6,617 nt of DNA from Bacteroidota bacterium (GTDB lineage Bacteria > Bacteroidota > Bacteroidia > Cytophagales > Cyclobacteriaceae), in NCBI GenBank assembly GCA_027297025.1, contig JAPUIM010000092.1:1-6617 (forward strand), in the 5' to 3' direction. A program made the translations under genes and the position numbers. Below are positions 1-5,237 of the stretch, piece by piece (the first letter of the stretch is position 1; the number at the start of each line of letters is the position of its first letter). The notes beneath the pieces were generated by a model. The model worked only from the letters and a program-made list of their open reading frames with translations, did not search any database and had not been told where the DNA came from.

Positions 1-82
1 TATTTTCCAGGAAAAACCTTATGATCTTATTTAACATTATTTGAAAACTTTTATTGATGCACCGAATGCAAACACATTGAGT

Positions 83-111
83 TTAGAACATAACCTATGA
101 GTTATGTCTAA
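83..111. terminator. Hairpin downstream of the HYC-type gene, possible weak terminator
   Basis: TTAG-A-ACATAAC, a 6-base loop (CTATGA), then GTTATGT-CTAA: an 11-bp stem with one bulged A, ending 24 bp past the stop of the minus-strand gene. Neither strand has a T-run right after the stem, so it is not a canonical intrinsic terminator. It may be an RNA 3'-end stabiliser or a terminator of a weaker kind. The stem is seen directly; the role is inferred from position. Confidence 0.35.
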
Positions 112-134
112 TAAAAAATTTAAATAATGCTAGA

Positions 135-557
135 TTACAAAAGGAAAGATTGCACCTGGATAGTCAAATCCTGGGCAATCAAGGGAGCATGATAGGGTTG
201 ATAGTTGGTAGGTTTCGATACTGTTGAAATCGATATTTGAACAAGTAGATGACTTAAAAACGAAGTGGGCAGGTTGTTATCTAAATTTACTAATAGTTGA
301 GTAGTACTTTCGAAATCATCGGCTTTAAATTCCTGTGATTGGTTCTTGCAACAGTCTTTTTGGTGATTTTCAGGTTTTTGATGCAAAGGGCAGGATGGGA
401 CTGTTTGCTGACGAGTTTGGCAGGATTTGGCTTCTTTGAATAAAGCAGAAGCTTTTAATTCGCCTTTGCAATAGTGTTGGTTGACCACAAATCCGGTGGA
501 AGCAACCAATACCAAAAGGCCTAATATCAAACTTCCTATTTTCTGTAAAAACTTCAT
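135..557 (-). CDS. HYC/CC/PP-type small cysteine-rich membrane-anchored protein
   Basis: A 140-aa protein with an N-terminal hydrophobic segment (about residues 6-24: IGSLILGLLVLVASTGFVV) acting as signal peptide or membrane anchor. It is followed by the family hallmark HYC at 28-30, single cysteines at 46 and 56, a CC pair at 69-70, and a C-terminal YQPYHAPLIAQD..IQVQSFLL motif, where the usual Pro-Pro is Ala-Pro (125-126). This matches the small Bacteroidota family named HYC_CC_PP. The biochemical role of that family is not established as far as I know. The spaced Cys and His residues in an exported protein suggest metal binding or disulfides, which is inference. The ATG at 557 is the only sensible start because the hydrophobic segment follows at once. 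There is no clear Shine-Dalgarno sequence, as usual in this phylum. It is transcribed leftward and its downstream neighbour lies outside the window. Confidence 0.82.
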   Translation of the reverse strand: MKFLQKIGSLILGLLVLVASTGFVVNQHYCKGELKASALFKEAKSCQTRQQTVPSCPLHQKPENHQKDCCKNQSQEFKADDFESTTQLLVNLDNNLPTSFLSHLLVQISISTVSKPTNYQPYHAPLIAQDLTIQVQSFLL

Positions 558-654
558 TCTAATTCATCTCATGTAAACCCATGTGATATACGGCTTAGGT
601 GATTATTAGTTATCAATGCAATGAGATTGTAATTTTTTCATGCTGTTAACTTGG

Positions 655-686
655 CAAAGTAGGCTCCGGTGCTAATTAACCTCCAA
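655..686 (-). promoter_or_regulatory. Candidate Bacteroidota promoter for the HYC-type gene
   Basis: Read on the minus strand, TTG (684-686) is followed after 21 bases by CTACTTTG (655-662), near the phylum consensus TTTG-N19-21-TAnnTTTG. The -7 element matches the TTTG half exactly but is imperfect in the TA half. It would give a leader of about 90 nt before the ATG at 557. A second TACTTTG lies just upstream at 687-693, so the exact start site is uncertain. Confidence 0.4.
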
Positions 687-693
687 CCAAAGT

Positions 694-792
694 ATGGATC
701 GAAAACTTTTAGGATCGGAACCAAAAATAGTTAATATTTGGGCTGCTTTTGCAGATACCAGCCAACCAGTCGGAATAGATACTTTAATTTAA
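694..792 (+). CDS. Possible 32-aa ORF, unrecognised
   Basis: ATG at 694 opens a 32-codon frame ending in TAA at 790-792. Its start (MDRKLLGSEPKIVN) and end (PVGIDTLI) look like ordinary protein, with no low-complexity sequence and no hydrophobic segment. There is no ribosome-binding site or promoter that I can support. The frame is short enough to arise by chance, or it could be the remnant of a decayed gene. I do not recognise the protein and assign no function. Confidence 0.18.
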   Translation: MDRKLLGSEPKIVNIWAAFADTSQPVGIDTLI

Positions 793-937
793 AACAGATA
801 ATTGATTGAGGATCAGTTTGTTTTTAGTTAATAAAATTTCGATATTTTCACCCGAAAAGGGTTACATTCTTCTTTATTAACGTATCAATATCATACAATT
901 TCACAAAATCTCATCACAACTACTTAAATATTGAGCT

Positions 938-1261
938 ATGATCTGGTCAGGAAAAGGCGCTTTAGTACCGGTAATATTTGCTATATGTTTTGTGTCCCTT
1001 ACTTTCATTTTGGGCAGTCCTGAAACAATCTTTACTACCTGGAGCTTGATCTTGGGTCCTTGTCTATTAATAACAGCCATATTTTCCTGGTGGATGGGAA
1101 AAAAATGGAACAAACCCGAAGTATTGGTGATAGTTGAAGAAAATAAACGAAAAGAATACACCCTAATCCCTAATCACTCCTTTTGCTGGATCAGGATGGA
1201 ACATTGGGGAGCCGTTTTAGGTGCCATTGGCATCCTGGTTATGGTTACCCAGTTTGTATAA
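938..1261 (+). CDS. Small three-helix membrane protein, conserved hypothetical
   Basis: A 107-aa protein with three predicted transmembrane stretches at about residues 7-26, 34-53 and 89-106. Between helices 2 and 3 is a short hydrophilic region containing GKKWN (54-58), an acidic/basic patch (EENKRKE) and PNHSFCWIRMEHWG (78-91). The N-terminus MIWSGKGALVPVI and the 'NHS...I...WG' block before the last helix resemble a small membrane-protein family I associate with Bacteroidota and some Proteobacteria, with no assigned function. The ATG at 938 is the first in frame and puts helix 1 at the usual place. No Shine-Dalgarno sequence is visible. A 7-bp inverted repeat begins 8 bases after the stop. 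The gene has no close codirectional partner: the next gene starts about 240 bp later. Antisense readings of this segment are shadows. Confidence 0.72.
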   Translation: MIWSGKGALVPVIFAICFVSLTFILGSPETIFTTWSLILGPCLLITAIFSWWMGKKWNKPEVLVIVEENKRKEYTLIPNHSFCWIRMEHWGAVLGAIGILVMVTQFV

Positions 1262-1268
1262 GCACTTC

Positions 1269-1299
1269 TAATACTATTTGAATAACTCCCCAAGTATTA
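1269..1299. repeat. Inverted repeat just past the small membrane-protein gene
   Basis: TAATACT (1269-1275) and AGTATTA (1293-1299) are a perfect 7-bp inverted repeat around a 17-base spacer, starting 8 bases after the stop at 1261. There is no T-run after the second arm, so a terminator role is weak. A transcript-end hairpin or a binding site is possible. Confidence 0.3.
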
Positions 1300-1330
1300 C
1301 TATAGCCGGGCTTTACCGGATTTACTTGTG

Positions 1331-1348
1331 AATTACCTATAGGTGATT
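1331..1348. promoter_or_regulatory. 18-bp near-perfect palindrome, operator-like
   Basis: AATTACCTATAGGTGATT is symmetric at 8 of 9 base pairs, with a perfect 10-bp core ACCTATAGGT (1335-1344). Its length and lack of a loop suit a dimeric regulator's operator better than an RNA hairpin. It lies about 150 bp before the outer-membrane-protein start. No regulator gene is in the window, so the role is inferred from symmetry alone. Confidence 0.35.
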
Positions 1349-1372
1349 TAAGCGAGAGGTTTCTAAAAACTC

Positions 1373-1396
1373 ATCAACTGATCTGCACCAGTTGAT
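1373..1396. repeat. Perfect 8-bp inverted repeat with 8-base spacer
   Basis: ATCAACTG (1373-1380) and CAGTTGAT (1389-1396) are exact reverse complements around an 8-base spacer. It could form an RNA hairpin in the leader of the following gene or be a spaced operator. It also covers the first base of the TTG codon that begins the longest reading of the next frame, one more reason not to use that start. No T-run follows. Confidence 0.35.
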
Positions 1397-1497
1397 TGGA
1401 GCATACCATTTCAGAATATCTAGCTGGAGGAATATTTCAAAATTTTTTAGGGGTCTGTCTTTATTTTCCTGTCTTAATCAAAATCAACAGGAAAATC

Positions 1498-2262
1498 ATG
1501 AGATCTAAATTTTTACTTACCAGTTTCTTATTTCTCACATTTTTTTATCAGGCTTATTCACAAAATAGGGTTGACCGCCCTTTACAAGTCCAGGCTAATT
1601 TATCCGGTGTTTTTCTCAAAACAGTAGGACCTTCTTTGGCGGATTCAGAAGTAGATGATCTTCAGGTGCAAAATTGGGGCTGGCCGGGATTAAGTCTAGG
1701 GTATCACTTGAATAGGGCCATCTATTTAGGTTATTCCTTTCAGCCCAACAGGAATCTGATATTAAAAGAATCCTGGGGATTTACCACCGAAGTGAAAGAT
1801 GGAAACATCACAGTTGACCATAACAGTGGGGCCTTTCACAATTTTGACCTGAGGATCAGTCCTTTTAAAAAATTGGGATTGTTTGGTGCCGTTTCCTATA
1901 CACACATTACTGACGCCGATTATTCCATGGAGTTCCGTAGAACCAGTTCCACAATGCTCATCGGAAATAACAGCTATGATACCGACATGGATGTGCAATG
2001 GAACTTCAAATCACTGAGTACACTAGCTATGGGATTGGGATATACCTGGATCCACAAATCCGGCCTTTCATTTACCATGGCGATACAAGTTCCCCTTGCT
2101 TCCGGTGATTTTTATGAGAATATAAAGTTCGTCCCGGTAAATGCCAATGAAATGATAAGCAGTCAGGACCTGGAATTAGCAGAAGAAAGGCTACAGGATG
2201 AAATGTTTTTTTACCCGGTACAGTTGTCTCTAAATGTCGGATACAACTTTGCTAGATTCTAA
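1498..2262 (+). CDS. Outer-membrane beta-barrel protein with signal peptide
   Basis: A 254-aa exported protein. MRSK plus a hydrophobic stretch (LLTSFLFLTFF) and AYS|Q at 19-22 form a typical Bacteroidota signal peptide. The mature part consists of alternating polar/aromatic strands with glycine turns (for example GLSLGYHLNRAIYLGYSFQP at 64-83, LGLFGAVSYTHI at 126-137, LAMGLGYTWIHKSGLSFTMA at 176-195) and ends in VQLSLNVGYNFARF, whose terminal Phe fits the C-terminal outer-membrane insertion signal. The pattern suggests a barrel of about eight to ten strands, of unknown cargo or function. The frame is open back to a TTG at 1396, but that start would put 34 residues before the signal peptide, so the ATG at 1498 is chosen. 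No enzymatic motif, TonB box or plug is seen. No codirectional partner is adjacent, and no terminator was found after the stop. Confidence 0.8.
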   Translation: MRSKFLLTSFLFLTFFYQAYSQNRVDRPLQVQANLSGVFLKTVGPSLADSEVDDLQVQNWGWPGLSLGYHLNRAIYLGYSFQPNRNLILKESWGFTTEVKDGNITVDHNSGAFHNFDLRISPFKKLGLFGAVSYTHITDADYSMEFRRTSSTMLIGNNSYDTDMDVQWNFKSLSTLAMGLGYTWIHKSGLSFTMAIQVPLASGDFYENIKFVPVNANEMISSQDLELAEERLQDEMFFYPVQLSLNVGYNFARF

Positions 2263-2418
2263 AGGTTCTTTTGTATAAGCCGTTTGATGGAAACTTGAAT
2301 TCAAGCAAAAATCAATTGATAGCGTATAAATATGAGAATCATCAAATTTGGTGTAATGACCTTAGTATGACCGGCCAAATTTTTATATTCAAAGTGGGTA
2401 TAAAAGTTATCAAAAGGA

Positions 2419-2449
2419 TTTGCCATTTGATGTTTTCCATTTACTTTTG
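2419..2449 (+). promoter_or_regulatory. Perfect Bacteroidota-type promoter of the cold shock gene
   Basis: TTTG at 2419-2422, a 19-base spacer, then TACTTTTG at 2442-2449 match the phylum's primary sigma consensus TTTG-N19-21-TAnnTTTG at every defined position. Transcription should begin about 5-8 bases past 2449, leaving a leader of only about 15 nt before the ATG at 2471. The -33 element overlaps the ATG at 2420, which rules out that longer start. Confidence 0.8.
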
Positions 2450-2470
2450 CCGGCTTATATTAAATTTATT

Positions 2471-2662
2471 ATGAAAGAAGGTAAAGTAAAATTTTTTAAC
2501 GAATCAAAAGGATATGGATTCATTAAAGACAATGATTCTGAAAATGAGTATTTTGTTCACGTCTCAGGTTTGATAGATGAAGTGAGACAAGATGATTCCG
2601 TGACTTTCCAAGTTAAAGAGGGAAAGAAAGGATTGAATGCCGTTGATGTAAAGTTGGCCTAA
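2471..2662 (+). CDS. CspA-family cold shock / single-stranded nucleic-acid-binding protein
   Basis: A 63-aa single cold-shock domain of normal family length. It has the RNA-binding motif RNP1 as KGYGFI (13-18) and RNP2 as YFVHVS (27-32), starting with the typical GKVKFFN and ending in GLNAVDVKLA. Such OB-fold proteins bind single-stranded RNA or DNA in the cytoplasm and act as RNA chaperones. The ATG at 2471 is chosen because a longer in-frame reading from 2420 starts inside the -33 promoter element and adds 17 hydrophobic residues foreign to the family. It is a single-gene unit, with its own promoter 22 bp upstream and a strong terminator 30 bp after the stop. The very short leader contrasts with the long thermosensor leader of E. 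coli cspA, so cold control by that mechanism is unlikely here. It may be a constitutive paralogue. Confidence 0.95.
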   Translation: MKEGKVKFFNESKGYGFIKDNDSENEYFVHVSGLIDEVRQDDSVTFQVKEGKKGLNAVDVKLA

Positions 2663-2691
2663 ACCATAAAACTTTAAACCAAGGTATGTGC

Positions 2692-2720
2692 AAGAGCTCT
2701 CCCCCTGAGGGCTCTTTTTT
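2692..2720 (+). terminator. Intrinsic terminator of the cold shock gene
   Basis: AAGAGCTCTC (2692-2701), a 5-base loop CCCCT, then GAGGGCTCTT (2707-2716) give a 10-bp stem with one G-T wobble, continuing into a run of T to 2720. On the minus strand no T-run follows, so it acts rightward only. Confidence 0.9.
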
Positions 2721-2726
2721 ATTGCT

Positions 2727-2869
2727 TAGTGTCGAGTGTAAGTCGCAGATTTTTTTTGCTCAGACAAAGCGAAAAAAATATGCGAATAGCCATGTAAATA
2801 TTTTTTAATGCAGTATGAGTAAAAAAGATTAAGATTTGGCTCGGCTAAAGCATGCTTGACATGACACTA
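2727..2869. repeat. AT-rich block with inverted ends and a large hairpin, MITE-like
   Basis: TAGTGTC at 2727-2733 and GACACTA at 2863-2869 are exact inverted repeats bounding 143 bp. Inside are a 17-bp-stem hairpin (2744-2784) and a perfect palindrome AAGCATGCTT (2848-2857). No transposase is coded and no target-site duplication is clear. The right end covers the stop codon of the radical SAM gene. A 7-bp match over this distance could be chance, so the call as a mobile or repeated element is tentative. Confidence 0.3.
2744..2784. repeat. 17-bp-stem hairpin with T/A-rich arms
   Basis: The arms 2744-2760 (CGCAGATTTTTTTTGCT) and 2768-2784 (AGCGAAAAAAATATGCG) pair over 17 positions with one wobble and one mismatch around the 7-base loop CAGACAA. 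On either strand the T-run is in the 5' arm, so it does not look like a normal intrinsic terminator. It sits between convergent transcripts and may still block read-through or form a cruciform. Confidence 0.6.
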
Positions 2870-4426
2870 GGATGCAATGGATTGTTTTAAGGGTTGGCTG
2901 GCCTCTTGCTTTTTTAAATAAGCATTTTGATCGTGATACATAGCTCCTTCAGGTAACCATTCCAACATAGGCCCCAGATCTTTTCGGATCATGTTGATAT
3001 AGAATTCCGGTAATATGGTGGTTTCTCCCTCAAAATACGCTCTAAAGGCTTTATCTTGTTTGAGGTTTTTGAGGACCTTTCGAAAATATCCAAGCCTGCC
3101 AAAACCCTCAGCCGAAACGGCCCTCATCAAATTCATCAATTTGCCAATTGGGTGGGGATCGGCTCTAAATCTTCTGCCAATACTGCGCCAGGAAAAAGTG
3201 TATGCTGCCAGGTCAACTACATTTTCATAAAATTCAATCCATTCGTAATTTTTGGGTTTTAAATTCATGGCCAAAAAGTTATTGAGGAATGAATGGGGGA
3301 AAGGTAGCACCCTGTTCTCTTGTTGATAACTTAAATTAAGCGGGGCCGCTTCCCCAAACGCAGTTAATAATGAGTAACCTGGAAAGGCTCCTGGAGAAAG
3401 GTCTACAAAACGTTTCGTCAACTCAAATGGCTCTTTACCTTCATCACCATCCAGTCCCAGCACAAAATTGGTTTGAATATAAGGTATGTACTGGGTGATC
3501 ATATTGACATGCTCTGAAATTTGTTTCATTTTTTCCTCACCCTGTATGTGCATTGCCTTGGATTTATTCCCCATTTCATACCAGGATTCTATTCCCGGCA
3601 AAACGGCTATAATGCCATTATGTTTGAACCGCTTAAGATTGGATTCGGAAAGAATAGATAAGCTGCTTTCCACTATCGACCATACGCTTCCCGGTTTGGC
3701 AATCGATTCCATGGCTTCCATGTAATCGTTGAACCGGATGCCAAAATTGGGATCGTGCCAGGCCACCCAAGGCCTTTTATATTTTGTCAACAAGAACTTG
3801 AGATCTTCCTTAATAATGTCAAAATCAAGCGGCTGATAAGGGACGGTGGAGTCAATACAAAATGAACAGGTGTAAGGACACCCCATACTCCCGATCATGG
3901 GTACGATTTTTAATAAAGGCGATTTTTTAAGGGTAGGTTCAATGAATTTCCATCTTTCTGCCACTCCAGGTAGACCTTCCGGTTGTTTTGTTCCCGATAG
4001 CTGAACCCCAAGAGGTTTGTGGGGGGAACACTCCCTTAATACCTCGGAAATTAAATCCTTATCTGTAAATCCTAAAACATAATCAAAATATTTTGCCGAA
4101 TCTTCGGGATAACATCGGGCATGTGGCCCGCCTAAAACCGTTACCACACCTTGACTTCGGTATAGATTGCTGAGGGAGTATGCCATTAACGCTGCCTCGG
4201 TAAACGAACAGATAAATACCAGATCGATATCCTTAGGCAGTTCCTTGGAAATATTTTCTAACCCGGTGTACACTGCAAATTTTACTTCATGACCCTCTTG
4301 TTCACACCAGGTGGCTACTACCTGGGGCATGATACTGGCCAGATTGGCATGCATGATTTTGGCGTACAAAGAATTGGTAGGCCCTTTGTGGATGAGATCA
4401 ATTATTCCTATTTTAAGTTTAGGCAT
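2867..4426 (-). CDS. B12-binding-domain radical SAM enzyme, substrate unknown
   Basis: A 519-aa cytoplasmic enzyme. Residues about 5-135 resemble a cobalamin-binding fold of the type that precedes radical SAM domains: CEQEGHEVKF at 41-50, then DIDLVFICSF at 66-75, VVTVLGGPHARCYPED at 94-109 and FDYVLGFTD at 114-122. The canonical DxHxxG cobalt ligand is absent, as in many such enzymes. The radical SAM core starts at about 175 with GCPYTCSFC, giving CxxxCxxC at Cys183, 187 and 190 for the 4Fe-4S cluster. It goes on to HDPNFG (224-229), GIES (278-281) and TNFVLGLDGDE (319-329). About 140 C-terminal residues (380-519) form a separate extension with no motif I know. The family covers methyl transfer, ring formation and other radical chemistry; the substrate cannot be read from sequence. 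ATG at 4426 fits the family start. The stop TAG lies in the right end of the 2727-2869 block. It is divergent from the thioesterase, with a good promoter at 4537-4568. Confidence 0.88.
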   Translation of the reverse strand: MPKLKIGIIDLIHKGPTNSLYAKIMHANLASIMPQVVATWCEQEGHEVKFAVYTGLENISKELPKDIDLVFICSFTEAALMAYSLSNLYRSQGVVTVLGGPHARCYPEDSAKYFDYVLGFTDKDLISEVLRECSPHKPLGVQLSGTKQPEGLPGVAERWKFIEPTLKKSPLLKIVPMIGSMGCPYTCSFCIDSTVPYQPLDFDIIKEDLKFLLTKYKRPWVAWHDPNFGIRFNDYMEAMESIAKPGSVWSIVESSLSILSESNLKRFKHNGIIAVLPGIESWYEMGNKSKAMHIQGEEKMKQISEHVNMITQYIPYIQTNFVLGLDGDEGKEPFELTKRFVDLSPGAFPGYSLLTAFGEAAPLNLSYQQENRVLPFPHSFLNNFLAMNLKPKNYEWIEFYENVVDLAAYTFSWRSIGRRFRADPHPIGKLMNLMRAVSAEGFGRLGYFRKVLKNLKQDKAFRAYFEGETTILPEFYINMIRKDLGPMLEWLPEGAMYHDQNAYLKKQEASQPLKQSIAS

Positions 4427-4513
4427 AGGTTTTTATTTTCTATAGTAAGTCCTTTTCATACCGCTTTTAAAAATCAAAAACTGGGATTGGTAAAAGGAGT
4501 AAAAAGGTGTGAC

Positions 4514-4529
4514 AATGAATGAATGAATG
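4514..4529. repeat. Tetranucleotide tandem repeat (AATG x4)
   Basis: Four perfect AATG units (CATT on the minus strand) sit at the predicted 5' end of the radical SAM transcript. Slippage would change leader length, not the reading frame. At four copies it is short and may be stable. Confidence 0.6.
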
Positions 4530-4536
4530 GTGGTTG

Positions 4537-4568
4537 CAAAGTAACGAATTAAAGCATTGAGAAACAAA
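4537..4568 (-). promoter_or_regulatory. Bacteroidota-type promoter of the radical SAM gene
   Basis: On the minus strand, TTTG (4565-4568) is followed after 20 bases by TTACTTTG (4537-4544), followed by C. This is 11 of 12 defined or free positions of TTTG-N19-21-TAnnTTTG, with T in place of A in the TA pair. The predicted start is near 4530, giving a leader of roughly 105 nt before the ATG at 4426. Confidence 0.6.
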
Positions 4569-4733
4569 TATGGAATATCACAAATGAAATGGTAGACAAG
4601 AGAATGATGAACATGAAACTATAAAAATTTCAATATTGGCTTATTGACAACTTATCGGGTATCTCAATTGGGAAAGGATTTATTCTCAGAACCTTGCAAC
4701 TTCCGAGGACGTGAAATGATCAATATCATCTGT

Positions 4734-4756
4734 TACCATTGGTAGTACTATCTTTA
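4734..4756 (+). promoter_or_regulatory. Candidate thioesterase promoter/operator region
   Basis: TATCTTTA (4749-4756) matches the TAnnTTTG element at 7 of 8 positions. It is overlapped upstream by two short dyads, TACCAtTGGTA (4734-4744) and TAGTACTA (4743-4750). No TTTG is found at the expected -33 distance, so support is weak. If real, transcription would start after the ATG at 4756 and force use of the ATG at 4789. Confidence 0.22.
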
Positions 4757-4788
4757 TGAACTTAAATTTTGGATCAAAAAATATCAAA

Positions 4789-5223
4789 ATGATCAAATCC
4801 TATACATTTCAAACTCGTTGGGCTGATATGGACCCCAACGGGCATTTGCGACATACCGCCTATAACGACTACGCTGCCCAAGTGAGAATCAATTTTTTGG
4901 ATGAATTTGATCTTCCCATTCACAAGCTCCTACAGATGGGGATTGGACCGATCTTATTCAGAGAGGACACGCGATTTTTTAAAGAGATCCGGCTAAATGA
5001 ATCCATTACCATTAATTGCCGGTTAATGGCGGTCAAAAAGGACGGGGTCCGTTGGCATTTTTTTCACGAATTTTTCAAAAAGGATGATGAATTGGCTGCT
5101 ACGATTTTGGTAGAGGGTGCATGGCTCGATCTGGCCAAGCGAAAATTGGGGACATTACCTAAAGAAATGGTGGAAAGCATGATGGAAAAAATGCCAAGAA
5201 CCGAAGATTTTCATTGGTTGTAA
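4789..5223 (+). CDS. Acyl-CoA thioesterase, hotdog fold (4HBT/YbgC type)
   Basis: A 144-aa cytoplasmic enzyme expected to hydrolyse acyl-CoA or related thioesters to the free acid and CoA. The catalytic signature is RWADMDPNGHLRHTAYNDYA near the N-terminus. Asp15 (second Asp of ADMD) aligns with the catalytic Asp17 of Pseudomonas 4-hydroxybenzoyl-CoA thioesterase, and the following G-H begins the central hotdog helix. The rest shows the usual strand order, with DTRFFKEIRLNESITINCRL, then RWHFFHEFFKKDDELAATI and GAWLDLAKRKLGTLP. The length is normal for the family. Another in-frame ATG at 4756 would add 11 residues (MNLNFGSKNIK) before the family's usual MIKSYTFQTRW start, so 4789 is preferred. 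Chain-length or substrate preference cannot be told. It converges on the hydroxylase gene with 14 bp between the stops; no strong terminator is visible, so the 3' ends of the two transcripts may overlap. Confidence 0.88.
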   Translation: MIKSYTFQTRWADMDPNGHLRHTAYNDYAAQVRINFLDEFDLPIHKLLQMGIGPILFREDTRFFKEIRLNESITINCRLMAVKKDGVRWHFFHEFFKKDDELAATILVEGAWLDLAKRKLGTLPKEMVESMMEKMPRTEDFHWL

Positions 5224-5237
5224 AACCTTAGGAACTA

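Larger units (their letters stand above)
558..937. other. 380-bp intergenic region between divergent genes
   Basis: This holds the leader and candidate promoter of the leftward HYC-type gene (655-686), a 32-codon rightward ORF of uncertain reality (694-792), and AT-rich DNA before the membrane-protein gene at 938. No convincing TTTG/TAnnTTTG pair was found for the rightward gene. A small ACCC-gaaaa-GGGT dyad lies at 850-862. No RNA gene was recognised. Confidence 0.6.
4427..4788. other. Divergent intergenic region (362 bp)
   Basis: This separates the leftward radical SAM gene and the rightward thioesterase. It holds the radical SAM promoter (4537-4568), its approximately 105-nt leader with four AATG repeats at 4514-4529, and two adjoining dyads before the thioesterase, TACCAtTGGTA (4734-4744) and TAGTACTA (4743-4750). 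No gene or structured RNA was recognised here. Confidence 0.6.

Noticed and set aside
1..134. Possible gene or RNA at the left edge
   Set aside because: The segment is AT-rich with stops in all frames. The only structure seen is the hairpin at 83-111.
1396..1497. N-terminal extension of the outer-membrane protein from a TTG
   Set aside because: It would place 34 residues before a clear signal peptide, and its first base lies in an inverted repeat. The ATG at 1498 explains the protein better.
2343..2350. CAAATTTG as an upstream promoter giving the cold shock gene a long leader
   Set aside because: The -7 match is 7 of 8, but the nearest upstream TTG is 24 bp away, outside the usual spacing. 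The perfect promoter at 2419-2449 is far better.
2420..2470. Longer start for the cold shock protein
   Set aside because: The ATG at 2420 is inside the -33 promoter element, and the added residues are foreign to the family.
2271..2474. 67-codon plus-strand ORF before the cold shock gene
   Set aside because: It has a TTG start and no recognisable protein character, contains the cold shock promoter, and ends within the cold shock start.
3015..3725. Plus-strand ORFs inside the radical SAM gene
   Set aside because: These are antisense shadows of a well-supported coding frame, with no independent motif.
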